64,000 nucleotides of DNA, from positions 110,738 through 174,737 of the forward strand of contig VZRR01005726.1 in the NCBI GenBank assembly GCA_013398015.1, read 5' to 3'. Origin of the DNA: Oreocharis arfaki. Taxonomy: Eukaryota > Chordata > Aves > Passeriformes > Paramythiidae. Positions 31,463 through 43,000 of this stretch are shown in pieces (position 1 is the first letter of the stretch; the number at the start of each line of letters is the position of its first letter). Both the position numbers and the translations under genes were made by a program. The notes beneath the pieces were generated by a model. That model ran no database searches, had not been told where the DNA came from, and worked only from the letters and a program-made list of their open reading frames with translations.

Positions 31463-33770
31463 TTACCTACTGATGTGTAGTAGCTGCTGTCTTCTAGGAA
31501 GAGAGGGGTTGCAGTGTTCTGTGGAAAGAATGCTCCTGCTAGGATCTTCCTCATCTCCTTCAGCTGGGACATTTTAAATGCCCTCTGAAACCTAGGCTTG
31601 TTTTTGCTTTCCCATAAGGGATCAAATGTCCATGCTTGCAAGACAAAAACATCTAAAGAGGCTTTTCTCCATTATGGAAACAGGATTGTGCATCAAGATT
31701 TGCTTCTCTTAAGATAAAGGCATGTAGTCCAGATTCATTGGCCTTCTGGATTCATTTTCATTAGGCATGGAAATCTAGTCATGATTGGATTGGAGGCCAC
31801 TAGGCTAAGAACCCTCTTCCAGAGCTCTGCCATGTTCCCATGAGGCAGGTGTAGGTGGACTTCCCTTGTTTTCAGACACTGCATGCTTGAATAACGCAGC
31901 AAGCCAAAAGCTCTTTTGCAGGTATATATTCTTGTTTGGCTTTAATTTTTCTTCTCTGATTTGTGGATGCTGTGCATGACTGGAGGTCTCTGGGAATCCC
32001 TACATTATAGAATTGGGGCTCAAAAGTAATTTTACAGGGAACAGGATTTCTCTTGTTTCAGCTCTTTTTGCACGTGGGTGGGTACAGGCAGAGGATTTGG
32101 GAGGTACAAGGGTGGTGGATGGGAGTCTCAGGGGTGGCATGTGGAATGGATTCCTGAAGCATGTGTAAGAATAACTAAAGGCTTGGGTCTTCAAATGTGT
32201 TCTCAGTATCTGAAACTACTTTAGCATTAAGTGTATGGGACAATGGAGGTTGCTGCAAAGCATTTTTCAAGGGCTTCCCCCAAGCCTGTACATGTTTTCT
32301 GTAGTGGGGAGGCTGCATGGTGATTATATGTATTCTTTCAAGATAGTATTTGCCAGAGGTCCATTGATGTTTGGGGAGAAAGTGCCAAATGGAAGTAAAA
32401 CAAAAAGGGAAAGGGACCCACTACTGAAAGCTCTCATCCTTTACGTTGTCCCACACTAGCCCTTAATAACTAAAATGAGTCTGATTTGCCTTTGGTCTTC
32501 CAGCTCCAAAACATGTTTGCCTGAAAATTTTTGTTGGATATACTTCGCATGTTTTGATAATGTGACTTAAGAGATAACACTTCTACGAAGATATATATAA
32601 ATACATACATGTGCAACCACCTACATACATGTGCACACATTACATATAGACTTAGAGAACTGTATGGCACTACACACCTCCATGCCTGTATGTGGCAGCA
32701 ACCACAGTAAAGGAGGGGAGGTAGCTCAAAATAGCATGTACAGTCCTTTATGGAGTTGTTATTAAACAGAATGTGGTCTTGCCCTCCTGGCTGGTGGAAG
32801 TGTTTTATTTCTGTGGGACTGGTTCCAGGGGAGTTGCGTCTGAGGAAGGAGGATCCTAGGAAGAGGGGGTGGGTTTCAAGGAGATAGTCTGATGGAGCAC
32901 ATTGAAAAGGATCCATGGTGGCTTGGAGAAGCACCCCGGAGTAGGAAATACCTGATTTCTCATTAAGAAGATAAGAACATCACGTTTGACTATACAGGGC
33001 TAAAATCTGAAGTGTATCTGTGACTACCAGGACATGAATCCCAGGCCAGATTTGAGGATAGAAAGCATCACATCAACAGAGTCCTCCAGTTTAGCACAGA
33101 GTGAGTTTTCCCGTTCTACTCGATAAGCATTTTCCAGGTGATACATACAAGTTTTGTCCCAGTACTGGTGAGATGCAGACACATCTGGCACAGAGTTGGA
33201 CAGAAATTTCACAACAGCCTGTTAGGACAGGACACAGAAAGGCATCTGATGCTTAGGTTGTAAAAGGCACTGACATTGGGTAGCACGACTCTGGGTTCAC
33301 ATTTCAGTTTTAAATGCTTCTCAGCCTGCTGTTCTCATAGCAGATTGGGGAATTGGTCCACCCAGAGGGAAAGAAACATCTCTGCACTTCCAACATTGTT
33401 ATGTCATCTGCTTCTGATGTAGGACACTAGGCTAGATCCAGTTTGCCATATGAGACTTCTAATTTCTAGCCATAGAAGGTATTATTTCCTTGTCGAGATA
33501 CTTGTGCTTTTCCTCTGGTTCTTCCAGGAGCTGAGCAGTGTCTCTTGCCCTGCTTAAGGCGTAGCATATTTTACAACCAGGGCTGTTTGACTGGTCTTTG
33601 CTTTCTGTGTTCTATTTGAAGTTAATTTGCTTCTTTCCAGTTTACCTGCTTTTGCTACTGAGTAGATTGCCACCCACCACTCGGTACGTATGTCTGCATA
33701 ACTATATTCATGTAATTAATTGTGACTGCAAAAGGCACACTTACTTAACTCCTTTAGGTTTTTGGTTGGT
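31463..33770. other. Intergenic stretch, nothing recognised
   Basis: No exon or named repeat was recognised. A patch rich in ATACATAC/GTGCA at about 32590-32650 is simple-sequence-like. Confidence 0.4.
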
Positions 33771-34018
33771 TGTTTTTTGAGGTTTCTTTTAATTTTATTT
33801 TTGTCAATCCTTGTAAGTCCCCTCCTGCCCCCCCGCCCCCCATCCTCTCTCCTGGTTTTGTGTGTGGTTTTTTGTTTTTGTTTTGGGGGTTTTTTGGTTG
33901 TTTGGTGGGGTTTTGTTCAGGGGTGTTTTTTTTGTTTGGTTGGGGTTTTTTTGTTTGCTTGTTTGGTATTTGCTTGGGTTTTTTGGTGTTGTTGTTGTTG
34001 TTGTGGGTTTTTTTGCCA
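33771..34018 (+). repeat. G/T-rich low-complexity tract
   Basis: For about 250 bp the plus strand is mostly runs of T separated by runs of G, such as 'ggggttttttggttgtttgg', with a C-rich block at 33818-33842. Open frames here are artefacts of composition (proline/lysine/threonine or phenylalanine/cysteine strings). Confidence 0.85.
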
Positions 34019-37000
34019 AATGGCCTCTAAACTGCCACTACTTTCTTTTTGAAATGTAGTCAAATGAAATCAGTTATTCCACATATGTTTAAGACTTGAG
34101 TCCCTGAGGGAACAAAATGTCTCTGGGCCTGGAAGCCATACCTCTGCATAGGAAAAATGTCTTTTTTTCTTAATTTCACATTATGCCCCAAAGGTGGTGT
34201 CCAGCTGCTAAGTGCTTCACCTAAAAGAACTCCTTTGTCATCATACCAGGCTAGACTTACCCCTCATGTAAGTTCATCTCCACTGGATTTAGCTGCTCAG
34301 CCTCAGCATGAATCTCATTCTATGGTATCTGCCTGAGGCTCTGATCTCCACTTTCTGCTTATTTCTCTGTTCAGACTAGATGGCAAACCTGCCATATGTT
34401 TCTCTCATGTTACTGTTTTACAGTTTCTCATATGTTACTTCTAAGTGATTAATGAAAACAGTATCTAAAAGGGCATAAGAGCGTTCTTGCTGCACACCTC
34501 ACTGGATCTGCACTTTGCCAGCTGCAAGGGTATTTTCTACACAGTTCCTCAGACAGTTCCTATCTTCTATGACAGAGAAATTGCCAATTTGAGTTAAGCA
34601 TAAGATTCTGTGATGTTTGGTCATAATCTGGCCATCTCAGCTCCCGTCTCTTTTCACAGCCCATTTGCTTAAGTGCACTGTAGATGTTTGAGTGGGAGAG
34701 AAAAGCAGTTTTGGGGTTTTTTAAATGTATTTCTCATAAACCTTCCATTACTGTCTTTTGCATTTGTTTCTGTGTGGCAAAAAACTGAAAAGCCTCTAAC
34801 TTATGTGACTTTAATTCTGAATATATCTTAGTATGCCTTGTAGCTTTACCTTCTGTTCTTCAAACTGAGTAGCCATTCAGTAAATAGTCAGATACTAGCA
34901 GTGCTTAGATTGTTGTTCATATAAAGTAAGCAATTCACATTTTCATTTCTCTACATTCTGTTTCCATTATGAATTTGCTACTGGACTTTCCTCAGCCGGA
35001 CATTGTCCTCCATATTGGGTGCAGTTCTTCAAGTTGGCTAGATGTGTTTCAGTAACTGGTTTTACTGTGGAGCACAAGATGTTTGCACTAGCAGCACAGT
35101 AAAAAAAGCTGGGATGGGAGCAAATGCTCATTTGAAAGGCCAGTGCTTGAACTAGTTATAGGTTTGGGTGAGATTACCTCATTTAGCCATCACACTAATC
35201 CCAGCAGTGTCCACAGCAGTGTCTTTAGTTGTTTGTCTTACCATGAGGCTGCACTGGGACCTCGTGACATCCAGCAAGCTGAGGGAAGGGGGGATGTGGC
35301 TCAGGGTTCAGGAAACTGAGCTGGAGAGTTTTCTGCTACTGCACAGCCGTGATTTGACCGAGGTGATGTTTGTGTGCATGAGTGCACATGCACAGGGTTG
35401 TCTGTCGAGTGGCAGGAGGGGACACACAAGAACAGCCTGTGGCTCATGGTCAGGACCAGTTTAAGCTTGTCTCCCACAAACAGAGCATTAAAAAGTTTTG
35501 CATTGCATGTCTTAAGACCCTAACCCTAATGCTCAGGCATGGCTTTTATGTGTAAACTTCAAGTATGGGGCTCTAGTGTTGATTAAATTTTTATGAGAGC
35601 TGTGCCCAGATACCTGCTTATGTGGCCATGAATAACTTAGTGCTTGCTGTGACCATATTTTTAATAGTGTGTATTTGATTATATCCTTTCTGGGTTTGGA
35701 TTAGTTTGGCAAAGAGGGGTCTTTACTTGCTCAGCTGGTTATTGCTGGTCTTGTGCTCTTTGGCCACAAAACACACACTTCCATACAATGTTTACCTAAC
35801 TGGGGAGAAGGGGGGTATTATTTTTATGGACTCTAGCTGCCTCTCTATTTCTGCCTGTACTAATTGTTTTTTGTCCATAGGCTTAGAAAACTAGATTTTT
35901 TTTAGTCTCAAATAATTTGGCAACCAAAAACGTGACTTTGTTGAGGTAAATTTTTTCTTGTTGTTCAGTAGTCCATCTCCATGTGTTTTCTCCGTTTTTT
36001 GGCTCATGGCCAAGTCTCTTAGCCTTGTCATAACTACCTAAAGCCCTACTTATTGTCTTACCAACCTTATGTCTTCTCTATTTTTTCAATTCTTTATGTT
36101 GACGCATTTAAAAACAAGACTCTGCTTTCACCCTTAAGTGCCATGTGAAAGGAAGAGTTCAGTTTATTGCTGGATTTGAATGTCTGGCTGAATGGGAAGG
36201 CTTCATGGCTGATACAAATTCTGGGGATATTTTGGGTTGTGAAAAAATGATTTTTCCCTGTAGGTGATCAAGTCTGTGCTATTTGGATAGGATGGGACAT
36301 GCAGGTTTTAGAGTGACAGATCAGTGTGACTTTGCTGGACAAAGGTTTCAAGTTTAAACTTTGAGGGGGTGTAGTGGGATAGCCTGAGAGGGCACAAGCT
36401 TGAAGTTCCCTCACAAAAGTTGGTTTAGTATTATTTTACTGCACATTTTGCACCTATTAATGTACTTGGCATCAGCTCAGTTAAGATTTTATTGACAAGA
36501 TGGGAGTGGAAACCACTTCAGCCTTTGCAAACCATTTTTGCAGAATGGTTTTTGTCCCATCCTGGCTCCCTATGCATTTTCGTGTGTGAATACAGGTGAG
36601 AAAATGGTGCAGATGAATGCTACTTCTGTTCCATGGGTGGAGGCAATACCTGGGATGGATCTTGAGTAGTGTCTGCAAAGAGCAGCAGTTGCCCCCACCT
36701 TTCAGCTCCCCCCCCCAGAGAGCAATCCAGCTCCTCATGGTAACCCTGGGACAGCTAAAGGCAATAGGAATGGAGAGAGACCTGTGTGTGCATGTATGGG
36801 CACACGTGTGTTCTCTTGTAATCTCAAGTGACGAGCCTCAAGAAGCTTTCCCGGTTAGCCAGTGTTCCACTCCAAGCTCCCCAAGCCTCTCCATGTGCAT
36901 CATTTTTGTTCCAGCTTCATCTCCCCCAGCTCACAATCTGTCTGTCATGACTCACACACTCGCTGGCTTTGATTTAGACTCCCATCTGCTTTCTCAGCCA

Positions 37001-37390
37001 GTCACATCCCAGTTCTTCTGTAACACACCGTAGGAGAAGTGTGGGACTGGAACAGAGCATATATCTGTATTCAGGAGAGAGGAGGGGGAGGTGTACTGAC
37101 TCCAGCCTCAAAGTTTCTCCTTGTCTCATCTGTCTCAGTGGAAGCATGTGGCTAAGCTGTAAAATACAAGTCTGCACAGTAAGGCTGGGGATGGCTTGGA
37201 GAAACTCATTCTTCTTGAGTGTGCTTGGACCCTCAGACCAGATTTGGTCTCAGTGTTGTCACTCACTGAATATTTATGCTTTTGTGAAAGTAATGTCCTT
37301 TCTCTGCTTATACAAGAGACTACCACAGTTCCCTGAAGAAAAAAAAAAGAAAAGCAGTTGTTTTGCCTCTGCCCCGCAGGCAGCGGAAGG
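34019..37390. other. Intergenic stretch, nothing recognised
   Basis: No exon or named repeat was seen. A poly-A-rich run lies at about 37339-37353. Confidence 0.4.
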
Positions 37391-37400
37391 TGACACAAAG

Positions 37401-37600
37401 GTGGTGGGGAGGCTGTGCTGATGCCTGGCAGACACAAACGTGCCTCTCTGGTGGTGGGGAGGCTGTGCTGAGGCCTGGCAGACACAAACGTGCCTCTCTG
37501 GTGGTGGGGAGGCTGTGCTGAGGCCTGGCAGACACAAACGTGCCTCTCTGGTGGTGGGGAGGCTGTGCTGAGGCCTGGCAGACACAAATGTGCCCCTCTG
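37401..37600 (+). repeat. Minisatellite, four copies of a 50-bp unit
   Basis: Copies start at 37401, 37451, 37501 and 37551, each beginning gtggtggggaggctgtgctg. The middle copies look identical. The first has 'atgcc' for 'aggcc' and the last has 'aaatgtgcccc' for 'aaacgtgcctc'. Because 50 is not a multiple of three, the repeat reads as a rotating peptide in every frame, producing long but meaningless open frames on the minus strand (37135-37627). Confidence 0.97.
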
Positions 37601-38906
37601 GTGGAGGCAAGCAGCTGTCGTGTGCAAGAGACTTGCCCTCAGATCACCACTGTCTCCTCACAAGGACAGGGTGGCTCTCGGAGGACAGAAGATCATTAAG
37701 GCAGGGAAAGGCTGACTCCCAGTTTCCTTATAAAGGGGGATTGTGTGCCAAAAACAGAACAGACCTGGTGGGCTCTGAATTCCAGACAGCAAAAATAAAT
37801 TTCTCTCTCTTGAAGAGACTAGCAGGGAAGATTTCCTTCTACTATAAGCTTGCCACAGATTCTCCCACCCATAAGCATCATCAGAGAGGAATTGGTGCAA
37901 GGTCAATCCTTGGAATTAAAGCCAGGAGGGAATTTTCCTTTGGTGACTGGGTTAGAGGTAATGATATTTTTGACTTGCTCCTGAGACAGCTTATGGAAAA
38001 TTACGTGTTAAAGTGAAACTGGTTACTCTAAGTTAGATAATGCTTTACTAATATCGGGAAAGGGAATGAGAATACCCCCAAGAATGTATTTTCAGAGCCT
38101 GGATTTCTTCTCTCTTGCTGATAAGTGTCTAGTAGGCTGCTTGGGACTGCATCTAAGTGCCGTGAGACACCAAAAATATGGTAGAAAGAGATGTAGACTG
38201 TTAGAAGAAGCTGCAGAATACACAGAATTTGGTTTTGCCTGTTTACTGAGAAAACCTCACAAGAGCGGTGAATTGAACAAAGCAGCATCTTATCACTGGA
38301 TGCCAAGGTTTTGCATGCATGACACGAACTGACAAGACGTCTTTTTGCAAGATGCAGATCTGCTCCAGATTTAGAACTGGAACAGAGAGGGATGCTGCAG
38401 ACAAGGGTTGAGGTCTCTGCTGTTAGTCACAACAGAGACAAGCTGGCACAAGTGAGAGCTGGAATTCTCAGATCTGAGGTATGCAGAAATATGTGGAAAG
38501 TAGGCAGGGTAGAATTACCAGGAAAGAGAGCAGGAGTTTTCAGAAAGAAAACTGTTTTCAAAGTGTAGAAAATGTGTCTTCCCTCTGCTGTATTTCTTGG
38601 CAGCCTGCTAACACGCCATAATTTTTTTTTTTTTTGAGTTCTTGTATTTTAAGACTATAACTGTGGAAAATTGTGAACAGTGATTCAGAGAGACAAACAC
38701 AGTTATTTGAAATATAGGTACATATATGCTGTTTTACTCCTCTTCCCCCAGCACTGAGGACACCCTCACTTAAGATTTTCCCATTCTGTTTAAAAAATCT
38801 AGAGATGATGGGAAAACAAAGAAGCTTTTCTCCCTTCCAGTGTTTTCTAAAGTTTTGGCTGAATTCAAGACATGAGACATATACCAAATATTTTCCTCCC
38901 ATACTG
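37601..38906. other. Intergenic stretch near the CLCN1 3' end
   Basis: Nothing was recognised. No AATAAA in CLCN1 (minus) orientation was seen by eye between here and the CLCN1 stop; the nearest is close to 36487. Confidence 0.35.
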
Positions 38907-39151
38907 TTTTTAGGGCATGGCTCAGCTATAGGACAGAGGAGAAGCCCCTAACTGCATCCCCATCCAGGAAAATCCCAGAGTAAAAATTGGGAAAGAATAA
39001 AAATGTTCTACATGGGAATGTTTGGGGGGTNTTTTTAGGGCATGGCTCAGCTATAGGACAGAGGAGAAGCCCCTAACTGCATCCCCATCCAGGAAAATCC
39101 CAGAGTAAAAATTGGGAAAGAATAAAAATGTTCTACATGGGAATGTTTGGG
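38907..39151 (+). repeat. 120-bp direct duplication flanking a single N (probable assembly fault)
   Basis: Bases 38907-39026 and 39032-39151 appear identical, both starting tttttagggcatggctcagc and ending acatgggaatgtttggg, and an N stands at 39031 between them. Identical flanks around an N are the usual sign of an unmerged contig overlap rather than a real tandem repeat. Confidence 0.85.
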
Positions 39152-39641
39152 TGAAAAGGAGCTGCAGCAAGGTGGACAGGGTGGCAGTCAGAAGCAGCAG
39201 TATGCTTCTAGGCTGGAGGTCTGGCTGTGTTTCACTGCTTCGTGCAGGCCTGATGTGACTGGAAGGATGGTACCAGTGGCGAGTGAGAACTGATCCTCCT
39301 CCACTTTCCATGTGGCAGATGGATCCTGACTGTGTCCAGCAGTGTCCGTGTCCGGTTACAGTGCGCTCTGCCGTGGCAGAAGCCTGAGCATTGTAAGCCT
39401 GCACTCCACAGGCACCTTGCAGTCCACATCTGACACCTGCACATGCCTGAATAGTCCAGCAGCCTAACAGCCTGCACAGAGAGAAAGCAGCAGCAGAAGG
39501 GGTCAGTCTGATGTCCCTCCTCCCAGCTGAATCATTCCTCTGTGGGGATTGCAAAGAACATCCAAAAAGCTTCTCTTTGAGGAGCAAACACAAGAAGACT
39601 GGCTCACTGAAGAGTGTGATGGACTACTACCCTCACACCAG
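39152..39641 (-). other. CLCN1: Probable CLCN1 3' UTR
   Basis: This lies directly downstream of the CLCN1 stop. No canonical polyadenylation hexamer in the correct orientation was seen. The assembly fault at 39031 may have hidden or moved it. Confidence 0.4.
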
Positions 39642-40037
39642 CTATAAGAGAACATCCTCATCCTCATCTTCATCTTCATCCAGGTCAGTTGTTCGTAGGT
39701 TTATGTCCTTGAGGATGTCTGAGATGTTTTCAGCAACTGGCCCTGTAAGCTCCATCTCTTCCAACTCAGTATCCGTGGCGTAAGCGGAGCTGGGGACTTC
39801 CCCCTCTTCCTGTGAGTGTGAGGGCTGTGGGGAGTGTGAGCAGGGAGGCAGAGGGCTCTCAGTGCCCAAGTTTGCTGCTGGCTGTGCTGCCACCGTGCCA
39901 TTGTCTTCCCGGCTCCACGCCTGAGGGCCCTCCCCGACCTTATTGTTGGTGGAAGTCCGGTTGATGTCACGGAAACTGGCAAGGGGTGGTCGGAGACGAA
40001 CCCCAGAGCGGGTGGAACCCTCTATTGCCTTCTGGAG
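39642..40037 (-). CDS. CLCN1: CLCN1 exon 23, C-terminal tail
   Basis: After acceptor tttttccag the exon encodes LQKAIEGSTRSGVRLRPPLA, completing CBS2, then a poorly conserved proline/serine-rich tail ending in an acidic run DLDEDEDEDEDVLL, with TAG at 39644-39642. The acidic end is encoded by a GAT-GAG microsatellite (about 39650-39681). The human tail likewise ends in an acidic, leucine-terminated run. Confidence 0.95.
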   Translation of the reverse strand, partial: LQKAIEGSTRSGVRLRPPLASFRDINRTSTNNKVGEGPQAWSREDNGTVAAQPAANLGTESPLPPCSHSPQPSHSQEEGEVPSSAYATDTELEEMELTGPVAENISDILKDINLRTTDLDEDEDEDEDVLL

Positions 40038-43000
40038 CTGGAAAAAGAGAAAAAATTCAGATAAAAACATGAAAGCGAGGCTGGCCCAGCCCGACCCAGA
40101 AGAAATTCATCTGCTCCCCAGGGCAGAGGGATCACAAATAGAGTCACAGCTCTACCTCTGGGGCCTGTGGAGATAATCTTTTACACTGGTGATGTAATGA
40201 AAAATTCCATGGTAAATAATGAATTCCACACCGCTTTCAGAAACAGTAATAGCCACTCAGTTAAGAGTGCCTATTAAGCCGCAGTTAAGAGCCCTATGCT
40301 CATGTCAAAAGATGAACCTTCTGACATCCCTGTAAACAACACCTGCTGCCTCCTCTGAAATGCAGTCATCCATTCCTCTACATGGCTTCCAAAGAGCTGA
40401 CTCAGAATTCAACACTGGATTGAAAATGTAGCACTTGCAGTTATATATATTCCCAGCTGGAACTTGCAGCACCAGTGAGTTACTGCAGTGATCCACGGGA
40501 CACTTGCAGTTATTTAAGAGGATGGCAAAGGATCTGCACTCACCTCTTCCAAAGCCAACACTCCCCTCAGCTTCCCCATGCTGGTTACGTAGGCGTGGCT
40601 GAGGCCCAGTAGTGAGAACAGCGTGTGCGTCTAGGAGCAAAACCACAAAAGACCATTTCAGGGACTTTGGAAAATGGTAACACAGTACTTGGTGCTGGTG
40701 CTGGGACTTGGGATTTAGAAATGGAAATCACAGAGAAACCAAATTGTGCAGTTATCCCAGTGAGAAATTATGTCTTCACTTCTTCCCCTTTTGTGTCTGC
40801 CAAATACTACCCTTTGCTCCTTCTGCTGTGCAGCCGTAGTTGGGAGTGTGTTGATGATGGAGAGCACATTCTCAAGGTTATTCTCATCCTGCATCGGTGC
40901 AGATGCACATAAAACACCCTGTGTTGTGCATTTGGACACCTATGCAGATCCTATTTTGTTTTGGTGCTGGAAACTGAACTAACATATAGTAATACATAAA
41001 GTCAAAAACTGCTTAGGGTATTTATTCCAGTGTTTCCTTAACAATAGAGGATTTATTTTTTCCTGTCTCAGAATATTTTCTGTGAAAACTTAAGCTTGTT
41101 GCTGCTTTTCCAGTGCAGTGAGAACACTGAGAACAAGTTATTCCCTTTCTCTTATAAAGTCTCCTTGAAAGGACCGATATCACACTGCTATCAGTCTTCT
41201 TTTCTTCAGCCTAAATATACCCCATTATTTTACTATTATTCACAGATCTGGCTTTCTAAAACTTTCCACATTCTCAGTGTTCATCTCTGGTGTATTTCCA
41301 GCCTCTGAGTTCTTGAAGCTGAGCTCTAGATGGACTTTACCTGGCCTTACACAAAATCATTCTGTCACAGCTAGTGTTTGACCTTTTGTTTTTAGCAACA
41401 CATGAGATATTGAATGTCATGTTCAAGTGTAAACTAGGAAAAATCTGATTTCTCAAGAAGAACACATTCTTCTCTAATGTAAAAGAAAACCAGACTGGTT
41501 AAATATAGTTTGGTCACGATAAACTGTGATAGTCTTTTCATTGTCAGTAATCTCACATTTAGTTCTACACTGTGCATACTTCAGATAGTTTGATTATTTA
41601 CTCCTGGGTTTTTTTGTGCATCCAAGTTAAGTTGATTTGTCTGTTATTTCAGAGTTTCTCATTTGCTCTTTTGTATGACAGGAAACTTTCCCCATGATCA
41701 GCCTTCAGGTGTAATTTCTTGTAAGCCTATATTCTCAAAGATAAATGCTAGTGGTTTTCAGATGACTTCAGCCACCCCTTTAGAAAACTCATCTGAACTG
41801 TATGCTAACCTGTTTTTGTTTTGCTTGAGGCTGAGATCTTAACAGTAATTAATTAATTTAGTGCAAGGCCTACACCGACCATTCACATTAAATGAGTATT
41901 GATAAAAGCATGCACTGTGCACTTTTCCTCTGTAGACTGCTTTTCCTTTCCACTGAGTGAAAGCCCAGTCCTGTCTTCCTCCTGACAGACAATGATTGCT
42001 TTAATCCTCAGTCATCCTATGCTGACTCTAGGTGTTGCATGATCCAGCTACCTCTTTCGTTGTGCTTCAGTTCAGTGAAGAGCCTACGCTACAGGCAGAC
42101 TCTACACCCTGACAGAAACACCCTGAGAAATCCAGGAGTGCTCCTTCCAGTGCTGCACACTGACAGGGCAGTGTGTAAATGTCAGTGTAATGCCCCAGCA
42201 GCAAGGCACACAATGCTACTGTTAATGTAGCAGATATTTCTGTCCAAAAGCTTTTTTAATAAATGCACTCAGACTTCTTATCTCAAAGCCTTTCATTTTG
42301 CAGGAGATTGGAGGTACACACAGAAGATTACAGGAACAAGCTCACTTCTGTAGCTGGATGTGAAAGTGGCTGGTGATAGTAGTTGTAGGTGAAGACAAGG
42401 AGAAGAAATAAGTCATAAAACTGAACTTGGAATGATAGAGTGGAGAAAAATGATGTATGCCTCAGGGAGGCATCTGCACTCACCTTGTGCAGGGAAGTTC
42501 TCTCCACCAGTTGGAAAGGGGAGGGATCTACACGGCAGCTGTCAAAGCACACGTTCTTGTTCAGCTCCTCCTGTTCCCAAGCATCTATCTGACACAGGGA
42601 AGAAGAGGAGTCACTCTTACAGCTATGTGCAGCATTGCTGTCTTGTGTATCCAAACTAGTCCCCTTCTCCTGTTAATGCTTCTTTCTTCCTATTTACATC
42701 ATTCATCTCATCCATTATATCTCACCCCTCAGGTTTCCCATCTCTTTCTTGCCAGATGTCAAGTCCCTATGAAAACAGGGCAATTCAGGGTTTTTCTGAG
42801 GAGATGGGGTTCTGCTTCTTCCTTCTTAAAGAGAGCGTGTACATCTTTGTCTTTCCTTTCTGAGTGCATCTTCCCCTTGTTGTTGCAAGATAATTGATCC
42901 TTTGTGTAAGAAATGAAGGAAGAACATGGGCCCAGAGAAAGATTTAGATGAGGGGGCATCTGTGGAGGTCGCTAGTCCAAAACCCTGCTGCAGCAGGGCT

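Noticed and set aside
33762..34059. Hydrophobic Phe/Cys/Leu-rich open frames resembling membrane proteins
   Set aside because: They are the translation of a G/T-rich low-complexity tract in several frames at once.
35518..35530. CCCTAACCCTAA, resembling telomeric repeat
   Set aside because: Only two units are present, which is within chance, and there is no longer array.
37401..37600. Regularly spaced identical repeats, considered as a CRISPR array
   Set aside because: The copies are directly adjacent with no unique spacers, and the genome is vertebrate.
37135..37627. Three long overlapping minus-strand open frames with repeated CLPGLSTASPPPERH-type text
   Set aside because: They are rotations of one 50-bp minisatellite unit read in three frames, with no splice context or gene family.
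39051..39593. 180-codon minus-strand open frame downstream of the CLCN1 stop
   Set aside because: It runs through the assembly duplication and probable 3' UTR and resembles no family.
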